Made by a program: the position numbers and the translations under genes. From Apostichopus japonicus (taxonomy: Eukaryota > Echinodermata > Holothuroidea > Aspidochirotida > Stichopodidae), in the NCBI RefSeq assembly GCF_037975245.1, contig NC_092566.1:11425501-11489500 (forward strand): a stretch of DNA of 64,000 nucleotides. Direction: 5' to 3'. Of the stretch, positions 40,601 through 46,521 are shown in pieces (the first letter of the stretch is position 1; the number at the start of each line of letters is the position of its first letter). The notes under the pieces were generated by a model. It was not told the DNA's origin and ran no database searches. It worked only from the letters and a program-made list of their open reading frames with translations.

Positions 40601-40959
40601 CGTATGAGTTACAAGTTTTAATAAATGGCAAAATGTTACAGTTTGAAGATAAATCACAATTGAAGTCTTAGTTTAAAGTTGCACGTCCCATAAACATTTA
40701 TTTTCCTATCTTCTTTTGTTCCATGTTCCGAGAACTTTTCTAGTCATGTTCTTTTGACCCAGAAGAATACAAATTACAAGCTATCACGGGGATAATAAAA
40801 TTCAACCTTACCTGCGTTGCAAGCTGACGCTAGGTTTTCTATTTCCGACGCATATATACTATGCACGTAGCCTTGATCGAATGTTTGAACTGTCTCTGGA
40901 CAAACAAATATCGACAAAACGAAGAGAAAAACTGACGAAAGTATCCTACGATAATCCAT
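2129..40959 (-). CDS. BMP1: Tolloid/BMP1-family astacin metalloproteinase, whole gene span (14 exons, 3' end outside window)
   Basis: Secreted zinc endopeptidase of the BMP1/tolloid family. Known family roles are cleaving chordin-type BMP antagonists and procollagen propeptides. The 14 exons on the minus strand join in phase with consensus splice sites and give 740 residues. Order: signal peptide (about 1-26), prodomain to RVRR at 104-107, astacin domain (108 to about 308) with zinc motif [13 protein letters not shown] (His202, Glu203, His206, His212) and Met-turn SIMHY (257-261), CUB1 (311-422), CUB2 (423-542), EGF1 (543-583), CUB3 (584-698), EGF2 (699-740). Family members have about 1000 residues, so CUB4 and CUB5 lie beyond position 1. 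The presence of EGF2 after CUB3 separates it from short BP10/SpAN-type CUB proteases. Catalytic residues are intact. The start is the ATG at 40959; the longer open frame upstream has no ATG. BMP1 versus TLL1 cannot be decided and a single ancestral tolloid is likely. Confidence 0.95.
2385..3162 (+). repeat. G-rich GGGAT/GGGAG minisatellite (intron 13)
   Basis: Roughly 780 bp of GGGAGGGAT-type units (9 bp, with 5-, 13- and 22-bp variants), almost pure purine plus T on the plus strand and almost without C. Runs of three or more G are separated by one to three bases throughout, a continuous G-quadruplex-type pattern. It lies in intron 13 of the minus-strand gene, so the pre-mRNA carries the C-rich strand. 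Long open frames here (HPSHPS, GWEGWE) are repeat artefacts. Confidence 0.95.
3163..3989. other. Non-coding, intron 13
   Basis: No exon or recognisable repeat apart from a short GA-rich stretch near 3720-3780. Confidence 0.6.
3990..4203 (-). mobile_element. tRNA-derived SINE, family 1, reverse orientation
   Basis: Read on the minus strand it has a tRNA-like head (GAGTGTTAGCTCAGTGGTTA, with A-box-like and GTTCGAGTCAC B-box-like parts), a body containing ATTAATGTATGTCGTCCAGT, and a tail ending AGGATCTAAAATACATACAT. It lacks about 45 bp of the body present in the 11-kb and 34-kb copies. The shared head, body and tail define the family. Confidence 0.85.
4236..4511 (+). mobile_element. SINE family 1, internally deleted, with long (ATAC)n tail
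   Basis: Starts GGAGTGTTAGCT and jumps directly to AAATATGAATCTAAGAGACT, so most of the tRNA-like head and the first part of the body are missing. The end (CAGGAGGATCTAAAATACAT) runs into about 165 bp of perfect ATAC repeats (4344-4511). CATATTGATTA before the element (from 4220) recurs right after the tail (from 4508), a likely target-site duplication. Confidence 0.85.
4553..4736 (-). CDS. BMP1: Tolloid exon 13: CUB3, second half
   Basis: Residues 638-698, starting [12 protein letters not shown] and ending [11 protein letters not shown]. It has the Tyr-Asp-phe-val-glu pattern and the CGS cysteine typical of CUB domains. Acceptor at 4737-4738 and donor GTGAGG at 4552; enters in phase 0 and leaves in phase 1. 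Confidence 0.93.
4737..5595. other. Non-coding, intron 12 (first part)
   Basis: Nothing recognised before the LINE tail. It includes a stretch around 4785-4850 rich in GACTTGAC-type words. Confidence 0.55.
5596..6180 (-). mobile_element. 5'-truncated LINE (non-LTR retrotransposon), reverse-transcriptase C-terminal remnant
   Basis: The minus-strand frame ending at 5713 encodes about 150 residues resembling the region after the reverse-transcriptase core in CR1/Jockey-like LINEs, with blocks such as [20 protein letters not shown] and [15 protein letters not shown] short 3' untranslated part follows and then an (AAAT)n tail, seen as TTTA/TTTAT repeats at 5590-5632 on the plus strand. The 5' end is truncated at about 6180. 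This dead fragment is inserted in tolloid intron 12. Confidence 0.85.
6254..6414 (-). CDS. BMP1: Tolloid exon 12: CUB3, first half
   Basis: Residues 584-637, starting [13 protein letters not shown] and ending RDFQLEGTE. It contains the CUB start (CGG) and [17 protein letters not shown], typical of CUB strands 2-3. Acceptor at 6415-6416 and donor GTAAGT at 6253; enters in phase 1 and leaves in phase 0. Confidence 0.93.
6415..9471. other. Non-coding, tolloid intron 11
   Basis: AT-rich intron of 3.1 kb. The only recognisable element is the TTAA-type MITE remnant at 7200-7336. Small open frames at 7400-7960 and 8118-8540 overlap on both strands and show no conserved pattern. Confidence 0.6.
7200..7336 (-). 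mobile_element. TTAA-flanked MITE remnant (same family as 21.6 kb and 29.2 kb)
   Basis: On the minus strand it begins right after a TTAA (7337-7340) with AGGGAGTGAAGACTCGCGC, the same terminus as the element at 21609. It then has GTCTGATG and TTTCATTACTGTCTGCATTT, shared with the 29-kb copy. The far end is not recognisable, so this is a deletion derivative. Confidence 0.7.
9472..9594 (-). CDS. BMP1: Tolloid exon 11: EGF1 (calcium-binding EGF)
   Basis: Residues 543-583, [20 protein letters not shown] onward, ending GLGCE. It has six cysteines and the D-x-D-E-C calcium-binding start. Acceptor at 9595-9596 and donor GTAAGT at 9471; phase 1 to phase 1, as for the EGF2 exon. Confidence 0.94.
9595..10415. 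other. Non-coding, tolloid intron 10
   Basis: Contains CT/C-rich tracts (9670-9730, 10217-10230) and a T-run near 10050. No element recognised. Confidence 0.55.
10416..10614 (-). CDS. BMP1: Tolloid exon 10: CUB2, second half
   Basis: Residues 477-542, starting [19 protein letters not shown] and ending [20 protein letters not shown] is the CUB calcium-site region. Acceptor at 10615-10616 and donor GTATAT at 10415; enters in phase 0 and leaves in phase 1. Confidence 0.95.
10615..11765. other. Non-coding, tolloid intron 9
   Basis: Holds one full SINE (11031-11265); nothing else recognised. Confidence 0.6.
11031..11265 (+). mobile_element. tRNA-derived SINE, family 1, near full length
   Basis: GGAGTGTTGGCTCAGTGGTT head with GAGTTCGAGCCACTCC B-box region, body from ATTAATGTATGTTGTCCAGT through GACTGACTTCGGTCAGCTCG, and end TTGCAGGAGGATCTAAAATA. 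ATCTACTCTTGTA before it and ATCTACACTTTATA after it look like a decayed target-site duplication. It serves as the reference copy for the family here. Confidence 0.88.
11766..11926 (-). CDS. BMP1: Tolloid exon 9: CUB2, first half
   Basis: Residues 423-476, [20 protein letters not shown] onward, ending [24 protein letters not shown] is a clear CUB signature. Acceptor at 11927-11928 and donor GTAAGT at 11765; phase 1 in, phase 0 out. The CUB1/CUB2 intron is only 250 bp. Confidence 0.94.
12177..12293 (-). CDS. BMP1: Tolloid exon 8: CUB1, second half
   Basis: Residues 384-422, [20 protein letters not shown] onward, ending [14 protein letters not shown] and the [10 protein letters not shown] strand match family CUB1. 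Acceptor at 12294-12295 and donor GTAAGT at 12176; phase 1 in and out. Confidence 0.93.
12294..13021. other. Non-coding, tolloid intron 7
   Basis: AT-rich intron of 728 bp with no recognised element. Confidence 0.55.
13022..13240 (-). CDS. BMP1: Tolloid exon 7: CUB1, first half
   Basis: Residues 311-383, [20 protein letters not shown] onward, ending HWEFSPVLG. It includes WRISVTPGE and [11 protein letters not shown], both family hallmarks. Acceptor at 13241-13242 and donor GTAAGT at 13021; phase 1 in and out. Confidence 0.94.
13500..13620 (-). mobile_element. tRNA-derived SINE, family 2
   Basis: On the minus strand, GCGTCCATAGCCTAGCTGTT (A-box-like) is followed by GGGTTCAAATCCCGG, a near-perfect RNA polymerase III B box (plus strand 13555-13569). 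About 60 bp of unrelated body and an AT-rich end follow. It cannot be a working tRNA gene because the acceptor stem does not close. It sits about 75 bp inside intron 6 with a (TA)n tract (13635-13670) between it and exon 6. Confidence 0.7.
13635..13670. repeat. (TA)n microsatellite
   Basis: About 36 bp of perfect TA dinucleotides just inside intron 6, 25 bp from the exon 6 donor. Confidence 0.95.
13696..13929 (-). CDS. BMP1: Tolloid exon 6: astacin domain C-terminal part with Met-turn
   Basis: Residues 233-310, [20 protein letters not shown] onward, ending [11 protein letters not shown]. It contains [13 protein letters not shown], the Met-turn with the tyrosine zinc ligand (Tyr261), and the final astacin cysteine. 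Acceptor at 13930-13931 and donor GTATAC at 13695; phase 1 in and out. Confidence 0.95.
13930..14480. other. Non-coding, tolloid intron 5
   Basis: 551 bp with a G-run near 14360-14378; nothing else recognised. Confidence 0.55.
14481..14659 (-). CDS. BMP1: Tolloid exon 5: astacin active site
   Basis: Residues 173-232. It starts with the CCSFVG loop and contains the astacin zinc-binding signature [18 protein letters not shown] (residues 202-219), with all three zinc histidines and the catalytic glutamate present. Acceptor at 14660-14661 and donor GTAAGT at 14480; phase 2 in, phase 1 out. Confidence 0.97.
14792..14915 (-). CDS. BMP1: Tolloid exon 4: astacin domain, N-terminal half
   Basis: Residues 132-172, starting [20 protein letters not shown], typical astacin helix A followed by TFLER. 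Acceptor at 14916-14917 and donor GTAAGT at 14791; phase 1 in, phase 2 out. The intron to exon 5 is only 132 bp. Confidence 0.95.
14916..17710. other. Non-coding, tolloid intron 3
   Basis: 2.8 kb. Contains the dispersed repeat at 17001-17256 and G/GA-rich tracts near 15950-16015. No exon seen; exons 3 and 4 join in phase without one. Confidence 0.6.
17001..17256 (+). repeat. Dispersed repeat, copy 1 (pair with 22917-23198)
   Basis: About 255 bp that aligns in the same orientation with 22917-23198, sharing AAAACTATGGAGTC, AATCAGGTCACA and TACTGTAGTTTTGATTTT with scattered differences. No coding potential. Family unknown. Confidence 0.75.
17711..17815 (-). CDS. BMP1: Tolloid exon 3: prodomain end, furin site, start of astacin domain
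   Basis: Residues 97-131. [11 protein letters not shown] ends the prodomain with a furin-type RVRR site, and the mature enzyme then begins [20 protein letters not shown]. Cleavage is expected after Arg107. Acceptor at 17816-17817 and donor GTATGG at 17710; phase 1 in and out. Confidence 0.94.
18290..18720 (-). repeat. Dispersed tandem repeat related to 58.2-58.9 kb, about 2-3 units
   Basis: Two diverged units containing GACCCCAAATGAC, TGACCTCCACCC and ATCATGTTTACAA-type words. In reverse complement these match the 58-kb array (GGAGGTCAAAGGTCATTTGG, TGTAAACATGATAT). A perfect TGACCTTTGACCT lies at 18317-18329. A related piece with TCATCGTGTTTACAAG lies near 32830. Confidence 0.65.
19119..19614. 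mobile_element. hAT-type MITE with perfect 8-bp target-site duplication
   Basis: Ends CAGGGGCGTAGCGAG on the left and CTTCGCTACGCCCCTG on the right (inverted), flanked by identical 8-bp duplications AATGTACA at 19111-19118 and 19615-19622. The 8-bp duplication and CAGGG termini are hallmarks of hAT elements. It is 496 bp with no transposase. An internal unit of about 142 bp (GCACCAGATTGCATCTAAGG onward, at 19310 and 19450) is tandemly duplicated. Confidence 0.92.
20517..20572 (+). repeat. 14-bp tandem repeat
   Basis: Four perfect copies of TCTGTTGATCTGAA. Confidence 0.95.
21609..21963. mobile_element. TTAA-flanked MITE (piggyBac-type target site)
   Basis: 355 bp between two TTAA sites (21605-21608, 21964-21967). 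The left end is AGGGAGTGAAGACTCGCGC and the right end, inverted, is AAACATTGAAGACTCGCCC, an imperfect terminal inverted repeat. The inside shares about 200 bp with 29160-29375 (GCGATGGACATCTCAGGTCC, AAAGATAACAAGGTATCA). No transposase. TTAA flanks suggest a piggyBac-type element. Confidence 0.78.
22917..23198 (+). repeat. Dispersed repeat, copy 2 (pair with 17001-17256)
   Basis: Same order of blocks as copy 1, starting GGAAAACTATGGAGTCGCTC. It ends 77 bp before the palindrome-array transposon and is not part of it. Confidence 0.75.
23276..24876. mobile_element. DNA transposon built of CACTTAAGTG palindromes, about 70-bp TIRs, probable 10-bp TSD
   Basis: 1601 bp. Both ends begin TGGCAAGCCGTTTTAACATT when read inward, and the inverted repeats match for nearly 70 bp (one mismatch seen). 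Flanks are AACTCTCCTA (23266-23275) and TACTCTCCTA (24877-24886), a 10-bp duplication with one difference. Inside each end is an array of palindromes around CACTTAAGTG, often extended to ATTCCACTTAAGTGGAAT and spaced about 20 bp: about 17 in the left arm (to 23722) and 21 in the right (from 24387). The centre (23740-24380) is non-repetitive, has GTACGTAC runs and a minus-strand ORF of 84 codons. No transposase is seen, so it is probably non-autonomous. The TSD length would fit a Mutator-like element, but the termini are not ones I recognise. Confidence 0.88.
23998..24252 (-). CDS. Hypothetical 84-residue ORF inside the palindrome-array transposon
   Basis: Minus-strand ORF from the ATG at 24252 (context ATCATGG, a good animal start) to TGA at 23998. 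The protein starts [20 protein letters not shown] and continues with a mainly helical, charged sequence ([20 protein letters not shown]). I recognise no domain. It is the longest frame in the only non-repetitive part of the element. A GTAAAAC site at 24015 could be a splice donor, so this may be the first exon of a deleted transposase or accessory gene. A chance ORF cannot be excluded. Confidence 0.4.
   Translation of the reverse strand: MATANHSHLTLLECDQIIVVVRDTIRSVVSSLAQGNNQYDAQQRRLTSCLSNIGRIRNFLDSETFDEIKDSIQNPRSTKSKTFS
26662..26820. repeat. TATA/TATGGC-rich AT microsatellite
   Basis: Irregular runs of TATATA with TATGGCTATTTATA units. Confidence 0.85.
28059..28085 (+). repeat. (AGT)n microsatellite
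   Basis: Short tract of perfect to near-perfect AGT triplets. Confidence 0.9.
29160..29375. mobile_element. TTAA MITE, second copy, left end unclear
   Basis: Right end GGGGCGAGTCTTCAATGCCT directly abuts a TTAA (29376-29379). The body shares GCGATGGACATCTCAGGTCC and AAAGATAACAAGGTATCA with the copy at 21.6 kb. The left terminus is not clean; a TTAA at 29134-29137 is a candidate. Confidence 0.7.
30220..30298 (+). repeat. 79-bp direct repeat, copy A
   Basis: Identical over 79 bp to 31105-31183, from CACATTGATATACCATATGA to CTTTCTACCCCTCAGGT. The two copies flank about 806 bp of unrelated sequence. Confidence 0.9.
31105..31183 (+). repeat. 79-bp direct repeat, copy B
   Basis: Second identical copy, 885 bp downstream of the first. 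It ends in a pyrimidine tract and CAG like a splice acceptor, but no downstream exon could be supported. Confidence 0.9.
33241..33288. repeat. (TA)n microsatellite
   Basis: Two TA runs separated by CGATATAAAA. Confidence 0.92.
34240..34490 (+). mobile_element. tRNA-derived SINE, family 1, near full length
   Basis: GGAGTGTTAGCTCAGTGGTT head, GGTTCGAGTCACTCC B-box region, the same body as the 11-kb copy (GACTGACTTCGGTCAGCTTG), and tail ACACACATACATACATACAT. Confidence 0.88.
34700..36595. mobile_element. Nest of hAT-type MITE fragments
   Basis: Several hAT-like ends in 1.9 kb: CAGGGGCGGATCCAGG at 34701, CAGTGGCGTAGCTACGG at 34822, an inverted GCATCCGCCCCTG ending 35068, GCTACGCCACTG ending 36157 and GGATCCGCCACTG ending about 36592. 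The pair 34822/36157 is flanked by TGCGTGAT and TGCGTGTA, a probable decayed 8-bp duplication. A core, GGCGCTCCGCTTAGATAG plus a preceding GTACGC block, occurs at about 34960-35000 and 36040-36085. A block at 36430-36540 resembles the internal repeat of the 19.1-kb MITE. No transposase. Pairing of the other ends is unresolved. Confidence 0.65.
35367..35570. repeat. Foldback of ACTCCATTGGAGT-type palindromes
   Basis: About 200 bp of imperfect long inverted repeat: the left part has CACTCCATGGGAGTGATCACTG and the right part, inverted, has TCCATTGGAGTGATCACTC. Arms of about 95 bp contain smaller palindromes (ACTCCATTGGAGT, AACTCCTAATAGAGTT). It sits inside the hAT nest. Confidence 0.75.
37687..37827 (-). 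CDS. BMP1: Tolloid exon 2: prodomain
   Basis: Residues 50-96, starting [20 protein letters not shown] and ending [14 protein letters not shown]-x-x-E/D-D is the conserved part of the tolloid prodomain. Acceptor at 37828-37829 and donor GTAGGT at 37686; phase 1 in and out. Confidence 0.88.
38760..39755. mobile_element. TTAA-flanked DNA transposon with a small ORF
   Basis: 996 bp between TTAA sites at 38756-38759 and 39756-39759. The left end is AGGAATTGTCTGGTGGAAG and the right end, inverted, is AAGGATTGTCTGGTGGCCC, a 16-17 bp imperfect inverted repeat. The TTAA target suggests a piggyBac-type element. The only open frame of note is 39208-39528; no DDD/D transposase domain is visible, so it is probably non-autonomous. 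Confidence 0.75.
39208..39528 (+). CDS. Hypothetical 106-residue ORF inside the TTAA element
   Basis: ATG at 39208 in an ideal start context (ACCATGG), TGA at 39526-39528. The protein starts [20 protein letters not shown], has a central [20 protein letters not shown], and ends basic ([18 protein letters not shown]). No known domain recognised. Its position between the inverted repeats suggests either the 5' exon of a lost transposase gene or a chance frame. Confidence 0.4.
   Translation: MEVKTDTERAECSTEKLIRASQNSPIVNVRVAYTREHSSRWSWISQCINNEESAVKNYLVLHKDHETTDLLHIWQLKEFFKSYLISKKFHRKLRKKFICIQTRFFL
40812..40959 (-). CDS. BMP1: Tolloid exon 1: start codon, signal peptide, start of prodomain
   Basis: Residues 1-49. 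[20 protein letters not shown] is a classic signal peptide (basic start, hydrophobic core). The exon ends ASACNA and joins VGYIGDIAL, matching the family Cys-x-A-x-x-GDIAL region. Donor GTAAGG at 40811; phase 1 out. The ATG at 40957-40959 is the first in the frame; the 14 codons upstream contain no ATG. Confidence 0.9.
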
Positions 40960-42889
40960 AACGAGTTGTGAGTCCGTTCCTCCCAGCGTAGCAAAGTTCA
41001 ACTAAACCCTTGCATACGATGATAACGAGCGTAATAAACCTACAGGATTGAACCTGCCACATGTAGATGAGTAGGGTGACAGAATGCTATATTATCAGGA
41101 TGGCGTACTAGTCTCTCCTTTGGGCGGTACAATCGACTTGAGTTCTGCTTCGCCTCAGGTGTCTACAACTGGCAGGTGGGTTTGCTTAGCGACCGTAGCA
41201 ACGGGCTTTCCGACGTGAAGGAATGTTGATTTTGTTACGTATGGAAATACTTGTAATACTTGTTCTATACCAGTGTGCAACCGAGTTCAACATTCATGTC
41301 CTAAATTTGTTTTGTTTTGTATGATCGATGTTTTCTACGCCTGCTATACAATTGCTTATTTAGCTGCTACTAAGATATTTATCCTTTAATATAAACACAT
41401 TGGCAGTACTGAATATGAAGTTCTCTGAGTATTTAATTAACCGAAAGGAGTTCTTAGCAGTCGTGATTTAGTGTTAACGAGACAATAGCGGAAGCGGCAG
41501 CCTATCAAACGGTTATTGTACCGACAGTCATTGAAGGTCCAGCTATCCCAAGCTACATGGCAGACACAGTACAAACGCAAGCACACAAAATTCCAGATTT
41601 TGGGGGTTTGAGATTTGTGTAGAAAATCCTTTACAGGTCGAAAGCCCTTGCAAAAATAGATAATCTATGGTTTAACATGAGGTGTGCGATAATTTCTGCT
41701 CACGGTGTGGTTATAATGTGTAACCGTAGGCCTATTGACTAAAACATATGTGGGCAGAATACACTATATAAATCCCTGGAGTATCCTGAGATAATGACCA
41801 AACTTGGTAAAGGTGGGATGTGGTTAGTCATCCATTGTTGTGTGATCATTATATAAGGTCTTGCAGAGAATAAACGGCTTAATGAGCTGTTACGATTGTA
41901 TATACGAATAACGCACCACACACGAATATGAAAAGTATATAAGGCTCCCAGTGCAAAGAAGGAAAAAAGGAGATTTCAGCACTTTATATGTGATAACGTC
42001 GACGGATTGCTTGGTTTCTGGGTCGGAAACAGGAAGTTATTGCTTGAACTGATGAACTCTAATCGAGTTGTCGTTTGGTAAAGAGATCAAATAATTAAGT
42101 ATAATCCTATATAGTCCTAAACAAGACCTAAAATGTTATGGTTAAGACCCATGTATATATAAGGTTATCAGAATTGCCCCCTTATATTAACCATGGTGTT
42201 AAACAAATTGCTTGAACTTTCAAAACATATTTTTGGATTTTTCTCACCCCATGATGTGCATGAAGAAGAGAAGCGTCAGGGGGGGGGGGTTGTCCATTAA
42301 GTTACAAGGACACCTGCTGATTAACTTTGTCAAAATTAAACGGGACCGTGTTAGGTAATTCCAGTAAAAACTGAACTATCAAGTATCGGCGTTCCGTGAG
42401 TCTAAAAGGCAACTCTTCTACAAATACGATTTACAAAGAGCTCATTGCATCTTGGCAATTCATTATACTATAGTTTCCTTGTATTGACCGCAGTCTCCTT
42501 CCAGGGAAACCACTTGAATATGTCATTGGATCGGATTACATGTGGATAGGCATGTCCAACCGAGCTCTTCACACCTCCCTGGCTTAATTAGTTAATTGAA
42601 TTCAATTGTACTTCGTAAGTGTGAGCACTAATTGACTGGTCTTGTCACAAGTGGGTGAAGAAAAAAAGACAAGTTGAACGTGTTATCTTTATACTGTATA
42701 TAATGACCAGGTGTTATGGTTTGTTTACTGAATTGAAAGAAACATCAGCGACCAACCCAAATGCACGCAGGTGCATTAAGTATGTATTGTGACGAATGCC
42801 AATCATGAGGGGAGGTGTCCACTTTGAGGGTGGTCAAACCAGTAACACCTCCCTGGTTAAGCCAAAGAGATATTTCTGGATAATTTCCC

Positions 42890-43040
42890 ACTGATCCATT
42901 GCACAGAGTGTTAGATTTGCCAAAGTCGATTTCTTGTGAGTTCGATTTGCTCACATTTTATGCATAGCAGTGATCTATTGCGCATAGTGTTAGACTTGCC
43001 CAAGTCGATTTCTTGGTTGTTCGATTTTCTCACGTTTAAT
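42890..43040 (+). repeat. 80-bp tandem duplication
   Basis: Two copies with period 80, each containing GTGTTAGA(T/C)TTGCC and AAGTCGATTTCTTG. Confidence 0.85.
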
Positions 43041-44889
43041 CACGCGTGACCTATACATATATGACATACATTTGTATCTTTACATGTTTGTCTGCAAGTT
43101 AAGTTATACTTAAGTAAAAATGACAATGAAATTTTATTGCGATATATTTTTTTTCCTTCTCTTTTTCAAGTCCACTAACAAGATGGTGTCAACCACAGTT
43201 ATTATCTAGTGTGGAATAACATGCCCGAGCAACTCCGTATCATGCACAAGTCTGCGTAGGCTGTGCGGCTTCCGCATGCATTGTCCGTGCCCGAATGTTG
43301 TCGCATGTAACTGCTAGTGACGTCACTCTTTAAGGTGGCATAGTTATAAAAGTCGTAACGAATCAGCTTTAAAAAAAGTGATTTCTTTTTCACTATAAAC
43401 AAATCTGCTCAGTATACATTACACTACTATAGTAACATGAAAATAAATACAAACTCGGCCGTGCTTATGTCGTCCGTGTAATGAGGTCACGATGAGATTT
43501 GAGGTCAGAGGTCAATCGTTGTGAGAAAATATTTCATCATCCTGGTATCACGTAGCAACCAAGAAAAGGTATCGTTATAAACAGAAGGCTTAACTATTAA
43601 GTGCTGTCATAGCTCATTCTTATCCCCAAGACACATGAATATTTACATAACATGACGTTATAACATCAAAGTATATACCTGTTAATTGTGAATTTAACCG
43701 TGTACTTTAGGATCCGACGCCCAAGGCAGAAAAAATGGTATACAATTTTAGTTGCTGTATAAAACAGTTTGTTTACCTTATAAACACCTAGTAGTATATC
43801 TTTCCATTGCCGAGATCAAGGCTAAGTTCCAGTCGTGGATGTCCGAAGGTGAGGTGTTGCGTGTATAAGAAGGGGATGTGGTACTTTGCAGGGAGGGGTT
43901 ACAATTTTGGTACATTCAAGAGGAATTCTTTCTTATGACAATTCGATATGCTCAGTTTTGATTTCGTTCTGGTTTCATTGTAAGGCCTATCGGGCAGTAA
44001 TGTAAAACCAGTCACAATTATTCGTTGTTATCTAGCTGTAATGTTCCAAAGCTGCCTGATTGAAATCGGTCATTTTTTCATCTTATCAGTGATAATGTTA
44101 GAAGACTTTAAATGCTTAAAGGGTGTTGCAATGACGAATGGAGGGTCAGGGATCGGTAAATGGGAACTGATTGAAAGTCTATTTATAATAGCGGTATAAT
44201 CCCATGACTGAAAATATCATCCCAGCTTTAGGACACAAATGTTTCCAGATCCCGACTTTCCTTATTAAAAAATATTCTTATCTATTCACGTATCTGCAAA
44301 ATCTTGCTTATGAATTGCTTCAATTAGATATTCTTTTCTTTTAATTTGTAATCTGTTTAATTCTAAGAAAACAATTTCAGCACATGATATCAAAAGCGGT
44401 TCAGGATGAATAGTGTGGCGCTCTTTCTCATCCTTTGTTTGTCGTCTGAAGAAAATTTTACCTTCATATTAACAGTTTTCAGTGTCAGGGAGTTGCTCCT
44501 TGGATTCATCGACAAAACCGCCATGTCATCTTTTCATTCCCTTTACGGGAAACCTGTTAAGTATGCTGACCCTCCCCTCCCAAAATGGCAACGTGTATTC
44601 AATGTTAATACAAGCATTATTACAGTTATGATCAACTGAGACAAAAAACAAATGTATGTAGGATAGTAGTCAAGTTTTACCACAATAACATTTGAAGGCC
44701 CCTGCATGACCGTTCATTTTAAGGAGGAGGCTGCAAATAATTTAATAAAGTCATGCAATCGTTTTGCCTGCTTAAAAGAAAACTTTGCAGAAGGGTAATA
44801 AGAGCAAGTCCAGCATTACGTTTCGTTCACAAGATGCAAACATCTCTTGTTTATGCATACCTTAATTAAGCCATTTTAATGTTGGTGTT

Positions 44890-46521
44890 CAGGGGCGTAT
44901 CCAGGGTTTTCTAACCCCGGGGGCGCGAATTACTAACTAAGCGGAGCGCCACCATTGGTTGGCGCGCAGCGTACAAGAAAATTTCTGGTTCTGATACCCC
45001 CCATATCACCGGGAATGGCAAATCTCAGGCTTGTAAATGACCAACCAGATGTACACTTTTGCCTGAGAACCAAGTATTTCTCAATAGTTTTTTTTTCATC
45101 CATAACTTGTTTGAAGTTTGTCACCAGTCACACAGTCATGTTCGACCTCATCGCATGTCCTGCGAATCATTGTTTTTGTAGGTGATTCTACGTCGCGGCC
45201 CACAATACCCGTTAGCCCCACTTTTCAAGGTTTTAAGCCCGTTATTTGTTCAGAATTTGAAAATTCATATTTATCGTGAAATAAATTAACTTCAAAACAT
45301 ACACATAATGTTGCTCAAAATTTCATCTATGGACAAAAAATATAGATAAACCTCCTTCAACCCCTAACAGACCGATCTAAATTGCACGAATAGAGGGGAA
45401 GATTGTTGAGGAATGTTGGTCAGGGAAATATTCGAAAATTCAGAAACAGTTAATTTATTGGTGCATGGGCGCAGATCCGTCTTGGATATTGGTGGGGACG
45501 CGTGTCTGTTCTGTGATACTATGTAAGCGGAGCGCGACCATGGGTTCACGCGTAGCAGCCAAGAAATTTTTGGCAAATACACCTCCCAGATCGCCGGAAA
45601 TAACACTTCCCAGACCCAACGATGCTCCCAAACCTCCTTAAGTTTTAGATCTCATGGCTTAGAAATTTAGTTTGGGGAAATACATGGGCGTCTGCCAAAA
45701 AAAAATCAGGGGATAAATAATCCAAGTAGACTTTTGTATACGATGGGTCTGGGGTCCTCTCCCAAAAAACAATTATAGACTGCCGCAAATGCGATTTCCG
45801 TCCTATATTTAACAACTGTGGATAAACTAATAAAATGAGAACTGGACGTGAAGCTAGCTCAAATTGGCAACACACAGTGTGAGTTGTTAATAATTCTCGT
45901 CTTTTATAGCATGTCATTTGCACAATGCTGGATCAAACTGCGCCAAAGTTCAATACAGGGGAATTTGAAATGCAACGTTTGTTCAAGGCAAATTTGTGGG
46001 GACACGGTATATCATGTCCCCACCACTGAAAAAATTGGTGGGGACGCGTCCCGCTTTCCCCGCCAGGATCTGCGCCCATGTATTGGTGTACAAATATTAA
46101 AACCTATTATAACGGCTACTAAAACTTCGTTGAAGGAAATGGAAAAATTACAGATATTTCCAAAACCGAACACTACACATATAGACAGTTTGGAGGCTGT
46201 TCATCCTGGAACGCCATTTTCAGCTCACTGATATGATGTGATATCTGCTGTTTGCTTTACAAATTCGAATAATTGAAATGAGACTGAAATAATAATAATA
46301 TATAATAGGTATCATCGCTATAATTATGTCAATGCTCCTCTTTCTCTTCCCGGTGTCTTGGCGTTGTTCTTCTCCTCCCTCCTTTTCTCCTTTTTCTCTC
46401 TTTCTTCTTTTCCCTTCCTATCTCTCCTTCCTCCTCTTTTCTTTTTTTCCCCTTTTTTCTTCTCTCATTTTTTCTGACCCGGGGGACGCGCGCCCCCAAC
46501 GCCCCCCTGGATACGCGCCTG
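44890..46521. mobile_element. hAT-like element (outer) with a nested insertion
   Basis: Left end CAGGGGCGTATCCAGGG; right end, inverted, CAGGCGCGTATCCAGGG (one mismatch in 17). GGTGTT borders the left end and (G)GTGTT the right, so the target duplication is short or decayed. Near the left end is the GCGGAGCGCCACCATTGGTT block, the inverse of the core in the 34.7-36.6 kb nest, repeated in diverged form near 45525. A second element sits inside at 45464-46080. No transposase. Confidence 0.7.
45464..46080. mobile_element. hAT-type MITE nested in the outer element, perfect 8-bp TSD
   Basis: Left end CATGGGCGCAGATCC; right end GGATCTGCGCCCATG, perfect inverted repeats of 15 bp, followed inward by GGTGGGGACGCGT on both sides. 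Flanked by identical TATTGGTG at 45456-45463 and 46081-46088. 617 bp, no transposase. Confidence 0.92.

Larger units (their letters stand above)
37828..40811. other. Non-coding, tolloid intron 1
   Basis: 3.0 kb holding the TTAA-flanked element (38760-39755). Parts 37.83-38.75 and 39.76-40.81 kb have nothing recognised. Confidence 0.6.

Noticed and set aside
40959-41001. Upstream extension of the tolloid start (NFATLGGTDSQLV)
   Set aside because: The extended frame starts at TTG, not ATG; the ATG at 40959 directly precedes a good signal peptide.
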